Origin: Kineosporiaceae bacterium SCSIO 59966
GTDB lineage: Bacteria; Actinomycetota; Actinomycetes; Actinomycetales; SCSIO-59966
Reading direction: 5' to 3'
Length of the DNA: 64,000 nucleotides
Assembly: GCA_020881835.1 (NCBI GenBank)
Contig: CP052876.1
Location: 186,001 to 250,000 of the forward strand
This document shows, in pieces, positions 1 through 8,347 of the stretch. Every line of letters starts with the position of its first letter. Position 1 is the stretch's first letter. A program made the position numbers and the translations under genes. The notes beneath the pieces are model-generated. The model had not been told where the DNA came from and made no database searches. It worked only from the letters and a program-made list of their open reading frames with translations.

Positions 1-294
1 TGCTTCACCAGCACGGTGCTGATGACCATTGAGGGGCTCGGCCTCGTGGAGCGGGGTGAGGCTGGCAAGTTCATCCGGTCCGGTGCCACCGCTGTCGACG
101 GGTCACTCCCCATGAACACCCATGGTGGCCTGCTTGCCGAAGGGTACCTGCACGGGATGAACACGGTCACCGAAGCCGTGCTGCAGGTACAGGGTCGGTG
201 CGGCGAGCGCCAGGCGCCCCGCCACGAGGTCGCCGTGGTCACTTCCGGCGCTCTCAACGACGGCTCGGCCTTGATCCTCACCGCCGACCGCTAG
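1..294 (+). CDS. Thiolase-fold protein, C-terminal part only (cut by window start)
   Basis: The frame is open from base 1 to the TAG at 292-294, giving the last 97 residues of a thiolase-superfamily protein. The stretch NTHGGLLAEGYLHGMN matches the C-terminal loop of SCP2/lipid-transfer-type thiolases and keeps the loop His. The position near the end where biosynthetic thiolases carry a second Cys reads VTSGALNDGSA, with no Cys. It lies 30 bases upstream of the nitronate monooxygenase-like gene and is probably the upstream member of the same operon. The nucleophile region is outside the window, so activity cannot be judged. An SCP-x-like thiolase or a non-thiolytic aldolase subunit are both possible. 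Confidence 0.75.
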   Translation, partial: CFTSTVLMTIEGLGLVERGEAGKFIRSGATAVDGSLPMNTHGGLLAEGYLHGMNTVTEAVLQVQGRCGERQAPRHEVAVVTSGALNDGSALILTADR

Positions 295-324
295 ACCTTC
301 TGACCGAAAATCTAGGAGCCGTTC

Positions 325-1371
325 ATGTCGTTTCTCGCTACCCGGTACACCGAACTGGTCGGCATCGAGCACCCGATCATCCAGGAGGGCATGGGCCCGT
401 TCAAGACCGTGGCCCTGGCAGCGGCCGTGAGCAACGCCGGGGGGATGGGCACCGTCAGCATGCCGGGCATGTCGCAGGAACCGAGCGAGGGTGCGGCCAT
501 CATGCGCCGTCACATCGCCGAGTGCGCCGCCCGTACTGACAAGCCGTTCGCTGTCAACGTGCCGGTCGGCGCCGACGACACCGGCAAGGTGCTTCCGATC
601 ACGGAGGCGTACATCAACGCCGTCATCGAGGCACGCGAGGCGGACGACAAGGTTGGGCAGCAGCTCAAGGTACTCACCACCAGTGCCGGTTTCCCCGGGT
701 CGTTCGCTGCACGGATCAAGGACGCTGGCCTGATCCACCAGCACAAGGTCGGTAGTACCCGTCAAGCGATCAAGGCCGAAGAGGCCGGCGCCGACGTCAT
801 CATCGCCTCGGGGTACGAGATGGGCGGTCACACGCACCAGTCACCCGTGCACACCTTCGTCCTCCTGCCGAACGTCACCGCGGCGGTATCGGTGCCCGTC
901 CTGCTCTCGGGTGGAGCGCGCGACGGACGGACCCTTGCCGCCGCACTGGCGCTCGGCGCATCGGGCGTCGCCATGGGCACACGGTTCATCGCCTCCACCG
1001 ACAACACCGACTGGCACCCTTCGGTCGCACAGTTCGTCGTCGACGCACAGGAGGGTGACGACGTGGTGTTCCCGGGCGTCTACGGCCCTGCCCGGGGTCT
1101 ACGCACTCCCGCTACGGACCGTCTCCTTGAGATCGTCCGCAACGGGGAGATGACGATCGATGAGCTGACCGAGTGGAAGGACCACGCTCTGCAGCTCGCG
1201 CAGTCCACCGGCGATCTCGAGAACGGCCTGGTCGCAGCCGGACAGGTCTCGAGCGGCATCCACGACGTGATCGACGTGGCCACCTTCGTTCCTCAGATGG
1301 CGCGGGAGGCCAGCGAAGTCCTACAACAACTCGTGCAGGGCATGACGACCGCCAGCGCCGCCACGGTCTGA
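325..1371 (+). CDS. Nitronate monooxygenase (2-nitropropane dioxygenase) family flavoprotein
   Basis: This is a 348-residue FMN-dependent TIM-barrel protein of the NMO family. It has an N-terminal IIQEGMGPF segment (about residues 17-25) and AVSNAGGMGTVS, which form the usual flavin-binding start, and SGYEMGGHTHQ near residues 161-171 in place of the family AGGH motif. AGGAG at 312-316 precedes the ATG. In steroid C/D-ring degradation a protein annotated as a 2-nitropropane dioxygenase (IpdC) acts next to IpdAB, and IpdAB-like genes lie 12 kb downstream here. I therefore favour an oxidoreductase role on a cyclic acyl-CoA over nitronate detoxification. That choice is inference. It is followed by a luciferase-like flavoprotein after an 8-base gap. 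Confidence 0.85.
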   Translation: MSFLATRYTELVGIEHPIIQEGMGPFKTVALAAAVSNAGGMGTVSMPGMSQEPSEGAAIMRRHIAECAARTDKPFAVNVPVGADDTGKVLPITEAYINAVIEAREADDKVGQQLKVLTTSAGFPGSFAARIKDAGLIHQHKVGSTRQAIKAEEAGADVIIASGYEMGGHTHQSPVHTFVLLPNVTAAVSVPVLLSGGARDGRTLAAALALGASGVAMGTRFIASTDNTDWHPSVAQFVVDAQEGDDVVFPGVYGPARGLRTPATDRLLEIVRNGEMTIDELTEWKDHALQLAQSTGDLENGLVAAGQVSSGIHDVIDVATFVPQMAREASEVLQQLVQGMTTASAATV

Positions 1372-1378
1372 CGATTCC

Positions 1379-2422
1379 GTGGTAGCCGATTCTGCTGGCG
1401 CCTCTGGCAGAGGTCTGGTGCTTCTCGGCGGTGACCTCGACTTCGTCCAGGACGTGACCCGTCGGGCAGAGGCGGTCGGCTTCGACTCAGTCTGGACGAC
1501 CGAGTTCTACGAGCGCACTGCCGTGGTCTCGTTGGCAGCGATGTCCATGGCGTCCTCGAGGGTGCAGCTGGGCAGTGCGATCGCGTACGCGGTCGGGCGA
1601 TCGCCGCTCGTGCTGTCGGCCGAGGCGCGTGACCTCGATGAGCTCAGTCGTGGCCGCCTGATCCTCGGTCTGGGGACCGGCACGCGCACCATGCAGCGAG
1701 ACTGGCACGGCAGTGATCCCACGGCCCCGGCCCGAAGGGTCGAGGAACTGGTGCCGCTGCTGCGCCGACTGTGGTCCATGGACGACACCGGCGTGTCGCA
1801 CGACGGAGACTTCTACCACCTGGCCCTCAGACCTACCGCGGCGGTGCGCCCCCCGTTGCGGGCAGACATCCCTGTCTACCTTGCGGGGGTCAATGCCCGA
1901 ATGGTGCGGGCCGCCGGATCCGTGGCCGACGGCCTGGTGGGTCACCCGATCTTCAGCCGTCGCTACGTGGACGACATCGTGCGACCGGCCCTCCAGGACG
2001 GCGCATCCCGCGCCGACCGGAACTGCTCGGTTCCCATCGCGGGGTACGTCATCTGCAGTGTCAACGAGAACCCGGATCTGGCCTTGAGGTGGGCGAAGGC
2101 GCAGATCGGCTTCTACGCCGTTGTCCGAACCTACCTCCCCGCCTTGGCCGTGCATGGTCTCGAGTCCATGGCGGCTGAGGTTCGCGCGGCGTGGTCGCGA
2201 CGCGACGTCGACGCCATGGTCGCCGCCGTGCCCGACAAGGTCGTGGACCTCTTCGCGGTGGCCGGCACGCCGGACGAGGTAGGCGAGCAGCTGCAGGACC
2301 GGTTCGGGGGGCTGTACGAACAGACGTTGCTGTACTCGCCGAGCTTCGGGCTGGACTCTGCCCAGCTGCAGGCCAACGTCGACGCGATCATCGAGACTCT
2401 TGCACCAGGGGTGCCGGCGTGA
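1379..2422 (+). CDS. LLM-class (luciferase-like) flavin/F420 oxidoreductase
   Basis: A 347-residue bacterial luciferase-like monooxygenase domain protein. Typical segments are RAEAVGFDSVWTTEFYE (about 30-46), LDELSRGRLILGLGTGT (about 84-100) and a C-terminal AGTPDEVGEQL segment. The family binds FMN or F420 in a TIM barrel and acts as a monooxygenase or F420-dependent dehydrogenase; the sequence does not tell which. The GTG start at 1379 lies 8 bases after the previous stop and has no clear Shine-Dalgarno, so translational coupling is likely. Its stop overlaps the next GTG by 4 bases (GTGA). A second LLM gene sits in the divergent arm of the cluster at 13990-14937. Confidence 0.85.
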   Translation: MVADSAGASGRGLVLLGGDLDFVQDVTRRAEAVGFDSVWTTEFYERTAVVSLAAMSMASSRVQLGSAIAYAVGRSPLVLSAEARDLDELSRGRLILGLGTGTRTMQRDWHGSDPTAPARRVEELVPLLRRLWSMDDTGVSHDGDFYHLALRPTAAVRPPLRADIPVYLAGVNARMVRAAGSVADGLVGHPIFSRRYVDDIVRPALQDGASRADRNCSVPIAGYVICSVNENPDLALRWAKAQIGFYAVVRTYLPALAVHGLESMAAEVRAAWSRRDVDAMVAAVPDKVVDLFAVAGTPDEVGEQLQDRFGGLYEQTLLYSPSFGLDSAQLQANVDAIIETLAPGVPA

Positions 2423-3438
2423 CGGCGGTCGGGCTGGCGGGCTGGGGGATGGCACAGTTCGGGAGTGGACAGGAGCGTCTCGACCTGCCGCTCGGCGTCC
2501 ATCTTGCGACCCGGGCCGCCTTGGACCATGCGGGCCTGGAGCGCGCGGACGTCAGCGGAGTGGTGCTTGCCGGCTCTGACGCCCTGGACGGCCGCCTGAT
2601 CTCATCGATGCACCTGGCGGGGCCCGCCGGTGGCTACCTCCGCGATGAGACAAAGGTGGTCGACGATCCCACCGTTGCCTTGGCGTCGGCTACGTGGCGC
2701 GTATCCGCAGGCGTCGACCGCGCGGTGCTCGTCGTCTCGTGGCACAGCCCCGGGGAGTCGGACCCCCTCAACGCGATCTCGCCCGACCCTGAGCCGGTGT
2801 TCTCCCGGCCCGTCGGAGCGCACCCGCTGGCGGCCGAGGCGCTCGCCGTCACTCGTTGGTTGCACGACCACGGCCTCACCGCCGACCGGTTCGACGCCCT
2901 GACGTCCTTCCTGTCGCGCGACACGGATGACGACCGGGTCTGGTTCGCGCCGCTGCGGGTCTCGCACTTCGCCCCGGTCGACGGCGCCGCCGTAGCGGTG
3001 CTGGTGGCTTCCGACGGGCTTCGCGCAGAGATCAAGGCCGTCGACTTCGCCACCGACAGCGCGCTGCCAGTCGAGGCGAACCCGGACCCGGTGGGCAGGC
3101 TCCGCGAGCGGATCCTCGGACGTACAGGTGTCGACCCTGCGGGCGCCCAGATCATCGAGACCACTGACCGAACGGTGTTCCGTCTGCTGATGGCCGCGCA
3201 TGCTCTCGGGCTTGGCGATCCGGTCGACGTCGCGGACGCCGTCATCGAAGGCAGCCTGCCGCGACTGCAGCCGTCGGGCGGCCTGTTCCGCCGCAACGCG
3301 GGTTATGCCGCTGGACTCGAGCGCATCGTGTGTGCCGCCGCCGCCATCGAGCGGGGAGCTCCCACCGCGCTCGCCCACTCCTCCTACGGCAGAGCCGGGC
3401 AGGGACAGTCCCTCACTCTGCTGGGTGCCTGCTCATGA
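2419..3438 (+). CDS. Thiolase-like protein, catalytic residues apparently lost (subunit 1)
   Basis: A 339-residue protein of thiolase type: TAVGLAGWGMAQFGSG at the N-terminus, AALDHAGLERADV, and a C-terminal AHSSYGRAGQGQSLTLLG. The usual N-x2-C-x-S/A-G nucleophile segment is replaced near residues 84-98 by PTVALASATWRVSAG, with no Cys, and I see no loop His of the GHPxG type. It is a degenerate thiolase fold, probably one half of a heteromer with the next gene. I chose the GTG at 2419 over earlier starts because it gives the GTGA overlap with the preceding gene and removes an Arg-rich, non-homologous leader. It could be a structural subunit of an aldolase-type complex with the DUF35 protein encoded at 5401. 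Confidence 0.75.
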   Translation: MTAVGLAGWGMAQFGSGQERLDLPLGVHLATRAALDHAGLERADVSGVVLAGSDALDGRLISSMHLAGPAGGYLRDETKVVDDPTVALASATWRVSAGVDRAVLVVSWHSPGESDPLNAISPDPEPVFSRPVGAHPLAAEALAVTRWLHDHGLTADRFDALTSFLSRDTDDDRVWFAPLRVSHFAPVDGAAVAVLVASDGLRAEIKAVDFATDSALPVEANPDPVGRLRERILGRTGVDPAGAQIIETTDRTVFRLLMAAHALGLGDPVDVADAVIEGSLPRLQPSGGLFRRNAGYAAGLERIVCAAAAIERGAPTALAHSSYGRAGQGQSLTLLGACS

Positions 3439-4634
3439 GCGCAACGAGGGTCGGTGTCATCGGTGTCGGGATGACACCGATGCGCACCCGTCGACCCGAC
3501 ACCGACCTCTTCGGGCTCATTCGCGACGCTGCGGTGGCCGCCCTCGACGACGCCGCGGTGAGCATGGCCGACGTGGACCTTGTCGTGCTCTCTCAAGCCC
3601 CAGACGCCTTGCACGGCCTCGGGCACCCTGAGCAGGAGATTGTCGACGTGCTCGCGGCTCGCGGCAAGCGCCTCGTGCGCGTGCACACCGGTGGGGCCAC
3701 CGGCACCTCGGCGGCGCAGATGGCGTGGTGGGCGATCGCAGCCGGGGAGTCTCAATGCGCCCTGGTAGTCGGTGCCGACAAGATGGGGGACTCCCTCCAA
3801 CCCGCTCAGCAGGCCCTCAACCTCATCTGGGATCCGGCCTACGAGTCCCTCCTGCCCCTCAACACGATCTCCATGACGGCGTTGCAGGCTCAGCGGTACT
3901 TGCGACACCACGGCATCGGCCTGCGCCGTGCGGAAGAGGTGTGGGCCCAGGTCGCCTCCAGGTTGCGGCACAACGGAGCGCTCAACCCCGCGGCGCACCT
4001 CCGCAAGCCTGTTACCCCGGAAGAGGTGCTCGCCAGCCCTCTGCTGTTTGCTCCGATCCGGAGGGACATGGCCTGTCCCCAGACATCAGGTGGCGTCGCG
4101 CTGGTGATGACCTCGGCTGAGCGTGCAGCCGTCATGGCCCGACCGACGGCCTGGATCGACGGGTTCGCGGCCCGTACCAACACCTACTTCCTGGGCGACA
4201 AGATGGGCGCGGTCTCTGACAACGACCATGGGCTGTTCCCTGAGCTCGCCCTCGCGGCAGCCGCGGCCTACGCCCAGGCCGGGATCACCGACCCAGGGCG
4301 CGAGATCGACGTCGCAGAGCCCTACATCCCCTTCGCCACGATGGAGCCGATCGCTGTGGAGGCCCTTGGCCTGTCGGCGCCGGGCCGAGGCATCGCCGAC
4401 GCCGAGCAGGGTCGGTTCGATCGTGACGGGAGGATCCCCGTCAACCCGTCGGGAGGCGTACTCTGCGCGAACCCCATCAGTGTCAGCGCCCTGGCCCGGG
4501 TCGCCGAAGGGGCGCGCCAGGTCCGCGGCCGCGCCGGTGATCACCAGGTGGAGGGCTGCCGCACCGCTGTGGTGAGCGGCGCGGGCGGCTCGATCCAGTT
4601 CGTGGGCGTGGCCGTGCTCCGGGGTGGCGACTGA
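3435..4634 (+). CDS. Thiolase-like / lipid-transfer protein without the nucleophilic Cys (subunit 2)
   Basis: A 399-residue thiolase-superfamily protein, starting at the ATG that overlaps the previous stop (ATGA). Segment VHTGGATGTSAAQMAW (about residues 82-97) sits where thiolases place the Cys, and position 88 here is Thr. The C-terminal NPSGGVLCANPIS (about 336-348) lacks the GHP His, and VSGAGGS lacks the second Cys. Actinobacterial thiolase-fold proteins lacking the Cys include Ltp2, a retro-aldolase of steroid side-chain degradation that works with a DUF35 partner. A DUF35 gene is two genes downstream, so an aldolase or acyl-binding role is my inference. The stop overlaps the crotonase start by one base. 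Confidence 0.8.
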   Translation: MSATRVGVIGVGMTPMRTRRPDTDLFGLIRDAAVAALDDAAVSMADVDLVVLSQAPDALHGLGHPEQEIVDVLAARGKRLVRVHTGGATGTSAAQMAWWAIAAGESQCALVVGADKMGDSLQPAQQALNLIWDPAYESLLPLNTISMTALQAQRYLRHHGIGLRRAEEVWAQVASRLRHNGALNPAAHLRKPVTPEEVLASPLLFAPIRRDMACPQTSGGVALVMTSAERAAVMARPTAWIDGFAARTNTYFLGDKMGAVSDNDHGLFPELALAAAAAYAQAGITDPGREIDVAEPYIPFATMEPIAVEALGLSAPGRGIADAEQGRFDRDGRIPVNPSGGVLCANPISVSALARVAEGARQVRGRAGDHQVEGCRTAVVSGAGGSIQFVGVAVLRGGD

Positions 4635-5398
4635 TGACCCGGGTAGGACAGGTGCTCATCGACCGGGTCGGTCACGTCGTCCATGCGCGTCTGGACCGGC
4701 CCGACCGGCGCAACTGCATCGACATCGGCGTCATCGAGGGGCTCGAGCACGCTGTCGACATGGCACGCAGCGACGCCTCGCTGCTCGTGATTCGCGGGTC
4801 CGGCGGCCACTTCTGCGCCGGCGCTGACCTCGACCTCGTGCGAGGCCTGATCCATGACCGGCGGGAGCTCGAGGCCTACGTCACCCGGCTGAGCGACGTC
4901 CTGGACGCGATCGAGGCCGGTCCGTTCACCAGTCTCGCTGCTGTCGAAGGGTTCGCGCTGGCCGGCGGCTGCGAGATGCTCCTGGCTTGCGACGTGGTGC
5001 TCGCCTCGACGACCGCGCGGATCGGCGACCGCCACCTCGAGCACGCGCTGCTGCCCGGCGCCGGTGGCTCGGTGCGACTGGTCCGGGCCCTGCCCCGCGC
5101 GCGGGCGCGCTGGCTTCTCCAGAGCGGTGAGATGATCTCGGGCCAGCAGGCCGAGGCCTGGGGACTGGCCGCGCTGGCCGTGGCACCGGAGAGCTTCGAC
5201 GCGGAGCTGGACCGCGTCGTCGACCGGCTCGCCTCACGTGACAGGTTCGCAGTCGCCGCGGTCCGCGAGATGGCCCGTGCCGCTGAGGAGTGGCCGCCGC
5301 AAGCCGCCTCTCACCATGAACGACAGCTCTTCCTGGACCACATCACCACGAGCCCGAACGTCCGTGAGCACCTGGACGCCTTCGTGAAGAGGAGTTGA
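4634..5398 (+). CDS. Crotonase-family protein (enoyl-CoA hydratase/isomerase fold)
   Basis: A 254-residue crotonase. The oxyanion-hole segments GGHFCAGADLDL (about 55-66) and EGFALAGGCEMLLACD (about 99-114) are present, so it should stabilise a CoA-thioester enolate. Gapless comparison with rat enoyl-CoA hydratase puts His (GDRHLEH, about residue 133) at the Glu144 column and Trp at the Glu164 column. Both hydration glutamates therefore seem missing, and simple hydratase activity is doubtful. Crotonases with His near this site include 6-oxocamphor hydrolase, a ring-opening retro-Claisen enzyme. A C-C hydrolase or isomerase is possible but unproven. The ATG at 4634 shares one base with the preceding TGA. 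Confidence 0.85.
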   Translation: MTRVGQVLIDRVGHVVHARLDRPDRRNCIDIGVIEGLEHAVDMARSDASLLVIRGSGGHFCAGADLDLVRGLIHDRRELEAYVTRLSDVLDAIEAGPFTSLAAVEGFALAGGCEMLLACDVVLASTTARIGDRHLEHALLPGAGGSVRLVRALPRARARWLLQSGEMISGQQAEAWGLAALAVAPESFDAELDRVVDRLASRDRFAVAAVREMARAAEEWPPQAASHHERQLFLDHITTSPNVREHLDAFVKRS

Positions 5399-5400
5399 CC

Positions 5401-5874
5401 ATGGGCGACGTCACGGCCAGCCACGTCATGATCCCCGGTGCATGGCACCTCGACTTCCAGCACGCAGCGGGTCCGGCAGCCAGTCGGTTCCTCACCACGC
5501 TGCGCGACCGCGGCGTGCTGACGGCGTCACCGTGTCCACGGTGCCGTCGTGTCCGAGTGCCGCCCCGCGACTTCTGCGAAGAATGCTTCGTACCGACCTC
5601 CGACGACTGGTTGGACGTAGGCCCGCAGGCTGTGGTCGAAGCAGCCACGATCGGGTACACGAGCTTCCCGGGCTATCCGGAGCCGCCTTATGCTCTCGTC
5701 TACGCACGGCCAGACCGTGCGGACACCGCCATCGGCAATTTTCTTCACGGCCTAGATCTGGCTGACTACCACGTCGCGCTGGAGCGGATGCACATCGGTG
5801 CCCGCGTCAGTGCCGTGTTCGCCGCCGAGCGCTCCGCGCTCGTCACCGACTTCCACTGGGTCCTGGACGACTGA
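5401..5874 (+). CDS. DUF35 OB-fold protein with zinc ribbon
   Basis: A 157-residue protein with an N-terminal zinc ribbon (CPRCRRVRVPPRDFCEEC: Cys45, Cys48, Cys59, Cys62) followed by an OB-fold containing GYTSFPGYPEPPYALVYA. DUF35 proteins bind acyl-CoA and partner thiolase-fold enzymes, as in ChsH2-Ltp2. The two Cys-less thiolase-like proteins just upstream are the obvious partners. I prefer the ATG at 5401 to the in-frame TTG at 5395 because AGAGGAG lies at 5388-5394 and gives a normal spacer. It is the seventh gene of the operon and is followed after 18 bases by the interrupted acyl-CoA dehydrogenase. Confidence 0.85.
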   Translation: MGDVTASHVMIPGAWHLDFQHAAGPAASRFLTTLRDRGVLTASPCPRCRRVRVPPRDFCEECFVPTSDDWLDVGPQAVVEAATIGYTSFPGYPEPPYALVYARPDRADTAIGNFLHGLDLADYHVALERMHIGARVSAVFAAERSALVTDFHWVLDD

Positions 5875-5892
5875 CTCGCTAAGGAGAAGCTC

Positions 5893-6627
5893 GTGCCCGC
5901 CATCGACAGCTCATCGTATGGGATCGACCTCGACGTCCCCTGGTGCTTCACCGACGACCACCGCTCGTGGCGCACGGTGCTGCGCAACTTCACCACGAAC
6001 GTGCTCGCGCCGACCGTCGCACAGCGCACGGTCGACGCCGCGTTCGACGAATCCATCATCGACGGCTTGGGGGAGCTCGGCGTCTTCGGGCTTCGCGTCA
6101 GCGAGGAGTACGGCGGGTCCGGCTCTGACATCACCTCGTTCTGCCTGGCCATCGAGGAGATCTCACGGGTCGACGGAGGCGTCGGTGCCAGCGCGCACGT
6201 CCAAGGCATTGCCTGCGCGCTGTTCGAGCGACTCGCCAACGACACGCAGAAGAAGGAGATCCTGCCACTGGCCGCGCGTGGCGAGACGTTCATCTCCTTC
6301 GGCCTGACCGAGCCCAGCGGCGGTTCCGACGCCGGCAACATCCGCACCTCGGCAGTTCGGGACGGCGACGGGTGGCGTCTGTCCGGTTCCAAGGCCTTCA
6401 TCACCAACTCAGGCACGCCGAGATCGAAGTACGTGATTCTCTTCGCCGCGACCGGGCACGGCCGACCCGGTCGGCCGGAGGTCTCAGCATTCCTCGTACC
6501 ACTGGATGCACCCGGCGTGGAGGTCGGCCCGGCCTACGACAAGATCGGGTGGCGCACGTCCGACACTCATCCGCTGTACTTCGATGACGTACGCCTAGCC
6601 CGGCGCTTTCGTCGCGGTCCGGCCTGA
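5893..6627 (+). pseudogene. Acyl-CoA dehydrogenase, 5' half, interrupted by tandem insertion sequences
   Basis: The first 235 codons encode the N-terminal helical and middle beta domains of an acyl-CoA dehydrogenase: GELGVFGLRVSEEYGGSG, FGLTEPSGGSDAGNI (FAD/substrate loop) and KAFITNSG. The native reading ends at CTAG 6595-6598. Beyond that the frame runs into the insertion sequence and stops at 6625-6627 after nine foreign residues. The 3' half is at 10001-10492. Joining 5893-6598 directly to 10005 restores one frame of 397 codons (DDVRLGPDALLGEVG across the junction), so the break is a clean, recent insertion. GTG start with AAGGAG at 5880-5885. Confidence 0.95.
6595..6598. repeat. CTAG target-site duplication (copies at 6595, 8298 and 10001)
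   Basis: The tetranucleotide CTAG flanks the left element, separates the two elements (8298-8301) and follows the right one (10001-10004). The two elements therefore share the middle copy. A 4-bp duplication is typical of IS1380-family insertions. Because one CTAG plus its downstream codons restores the dehydrogenase frame, the original target was a single CTAG in Leu-Gly codons. The second insertion most likely used the duplicated CTAG bordering the first. Confidence 0.9.
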
Positions 6628-6644
6628 CGGCGCGTTCATCACAT

Positions 6645-6716
6645 GAAAAGTGCTCCTGACCTGGGATGATGTGGCTTGTCGAAGGTCCACGCGTTCCAGA
6701 TCGAGGAGCACCTTTC
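6645..6716 (+). promoter_or_regulatory. Long inverted repeat covering the transposase ribosome-binding site, copy 1
   Basis: GAAAAGTGCTCCT at 6645-6657 is complementary at 12 of 13 positions to AGGAGCACCTTTC at 6704-6716, with a 46-base loop. The right arm contains the AGGAG that should serve the GTG at 6719. A transcript entering from outside the element would contain both arms and could hide the ribosome-binding site; a transcript starting inside the loop would not. This is the arrangement IS10-type elements use to block read-through expression. Its presence is seen; its function is inferred. Confidence 0.55.
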
Positions 6717-6718
6717 AG

Positions 6719-8128
6719 GTGAAGCAGCGTAGCCGGTTCTATCCGCGTCTCCACGTCGACACGACCGGTACCGGTGGGGTCGGCCACGGCGGCGGAACGG
6801 TGATCACCGAGACGGTCGCCACGACCGGGCTGGATGCGGCGCTGTCGCAGGCGCTGGCGCCGTGGCGCAAGCCGCTGGCGATCCACGATCCGGCCAAGGT
6901 GGTACTGGACCTGGCGGTCAGCCTGGTGCTCGGCGGGGACTGCCTGGCCGACGTCGCGGTGCTGCGCGCCGCACCTGAGGTGTACGGCCCGGTCGCGTCG
7001 GACCCGACGGTGTCACGGACGATCAGCGCGCTGGCCCAGGACGCCCCCGCAGCACTGAAGGCGATCAATGCGGCGCGGCAGGTCGCGCGCACGACGGCGT
7101 GGCGGCTGGCCGGCAGGCATGCTCCGGACGCCGGCACCAGCAGGGACCGGCCGCTGGTCATCGACTTGGACGCCACGCTGGTGACCTCGCACAGCGAGAA
7201 GGAGTCCGCCGCGCCGACCTTCAAACGGGGATACGGCTTCCACCCGTTGTGCTCGTTCGTCGACCATGGGGCCGACGGGACCGGGGAGCCGCTGTCGGTG
7301 CTGCTGCGGCCCGGGAACGCCGGTTCGAACACCGCCGCCGACCACATCACCGTCACCCGCGAGGCGTTGCGGCAGCTGCCGTCCCACCACAAGGGCACCC
7401 GGGCCGGGCGCAAGGTGCTGATCCGCACCGACGCCGCCGGGGCCACCCACGAGTTCCTGAACTGGGTCGTGTCCCAACGCTTGTCGTACTCGGTCGGGTT
7501 CACCCTGCCGGCCGACTTCGAGCCGACTTTGAAGCTGATTCCGAAGCAGGCGTGGACCCCCGCCTACGACGGCGACGGTGACGTCCGCGAGGGAGCCTGG
7601 GTCACCGAGGTCACCCACCTCCTGGATCTGTCGACGTGGCCGAAAGGCATGCGGGTCATCATCCGCAAAGAACGCCCGCACCCCGGCGCGCAGCTGCGCA
7701 TCACCGACGTCGACGGGCACCGGGTCACCGCGTTCGCCACCAACACCGGCCCCGGCGGCCTGGGCACCCAGCTGGCCGACCTGGAACTGCGGCACCGCCG
7801 CCGGGCTCGCGCCGAGGACCGCATCCGCTGCGCCAAGGACACCGGTCTGGCGAACCTGCCGCTGCACGACTTCGCGCAGAACCAGATCTGGTGCGCCATC
7901 GTCGCTCTCGCCGCGGAGCTCACCGCGTGGATGCAGATGCTGGCTCTCACCGGGCACGACGCCCGGCGCTGGGAGCCCAAACGGCTACGACTGCGGTTGT
8001 TCACCGTCCCGGCCACCCTGGCACGCACCGGCCGCCGGGTCGTCCTGCACGTCAAGACGACCGCGCCCTGGGGACACCTCGTCGACGACGGCGTCCGCCA
8101 ACTCCGTGCCCTCGCCGCCCCCGGGTGA
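6719..8128 (+). CDS. IS1380-family DDE transposase, copy 1
   Basis: Transposase of 469 residues from GTG 6719. An in-frame GTG at 6650 would add 23 residues but lies inside the regulatory inverted repeat, so I prefer 6719 with AGGAG at 6704-6708. The DDE carboxylates are recognisable: VIDLDATLVTSHSEKE, then VLIRTDAAGATHEF, and the C-terminal RAEDRIRCAKDTG typical of the E-(6)-K signature of IS4/IS1380-like enzymes. The downstream segment PLHDFAQNQIWCAIVALA is characteristic of IS1380. The frame is intact, so the element is probably active. Confidence 0.93.
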   Translation: MKQRSRFYPRLHVDTTGTGGVGHGGGTVITETVATTGLDAALSQALAPWRKPLAIHDPAKVVLDLAVSLVLGGDCLADVAVLRAAPEVYGPVASDPTVSRTISALAQDAPAALKAINAARQVARTTAWRLAGRHAPDAGTSRDRPLVIDLDATLVTSHSEKESAAPTFKRGYGFHPLCSFVDHGADGTGEPLSVLLRPGNAGSNTAADHITVTREALRQLPSHHKGTRAGRKVLIRTDAAGATHEFLNWVVSQRLSYSVGFTLPADFEPTLKLIPKQAWTPAYDGDGDVREGAWVTEVTHLLDLSTWPKGMRVIIRKERPHPGAQLRITDVDGHRVTAFATNTGPGGLGTQLADLELRHRRRARAEDRIRCAKDTGLANLPLHDFAQNQIWCAIVALAAELTAWMQMLALTGHDARRWEPKRLRLRLFTVPATLARTGRRVVLHVKTTAPWGHLVDDGVRQLRALAAPG

Positions 8129-8347
8129 GCGCCGGCCCACCCGTCCCGACAAACCCAAGGACCCCACCGGCCAGTGGAACCGGCGACCACCCGAGACGAC
8201 ACTCGGGGCGCTGTCACACCCTCCTGCCAGAATCACCCCACGCCGCGGTCACGACCCGCAGCGCCATGATCAACACCGGTGGGATGAAAGATCCGGGCTA
8301 GCCCGGCGCTTTCGTCGCGGTCCGGCCTGACGGCGCGTTCATCACAT

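Larger units (their letters stand above)
6599..8297 (+). mobile_element. IS1380-family insertion sequence, copy 1 (1699 bp)
   Basis: The element runs from CCCGGCGCTTTCGTC (6599-6613) to the inverted end whose complement reads CCCGGATCTTTCATC (8283-8297). These terminal inverted repeats match at 12 of 15 bases. It carries one transposase gene and is bounded by CTAG on both sides. I see no base differences from copy 2 at a constant offset of 1703, which argues for very recent duplication. It inserts in the sense orientation of the acyl-CoA dehydrogenase and inactivates it. Confidence 0.93.

Noticed and set aside
6650-6718. Longer transposase start at GTG 6650
   Set aside because: Lies in the inverted-repeat arm, has no ribosome-binding site, and adds residues not typical of IS1380 transposases.
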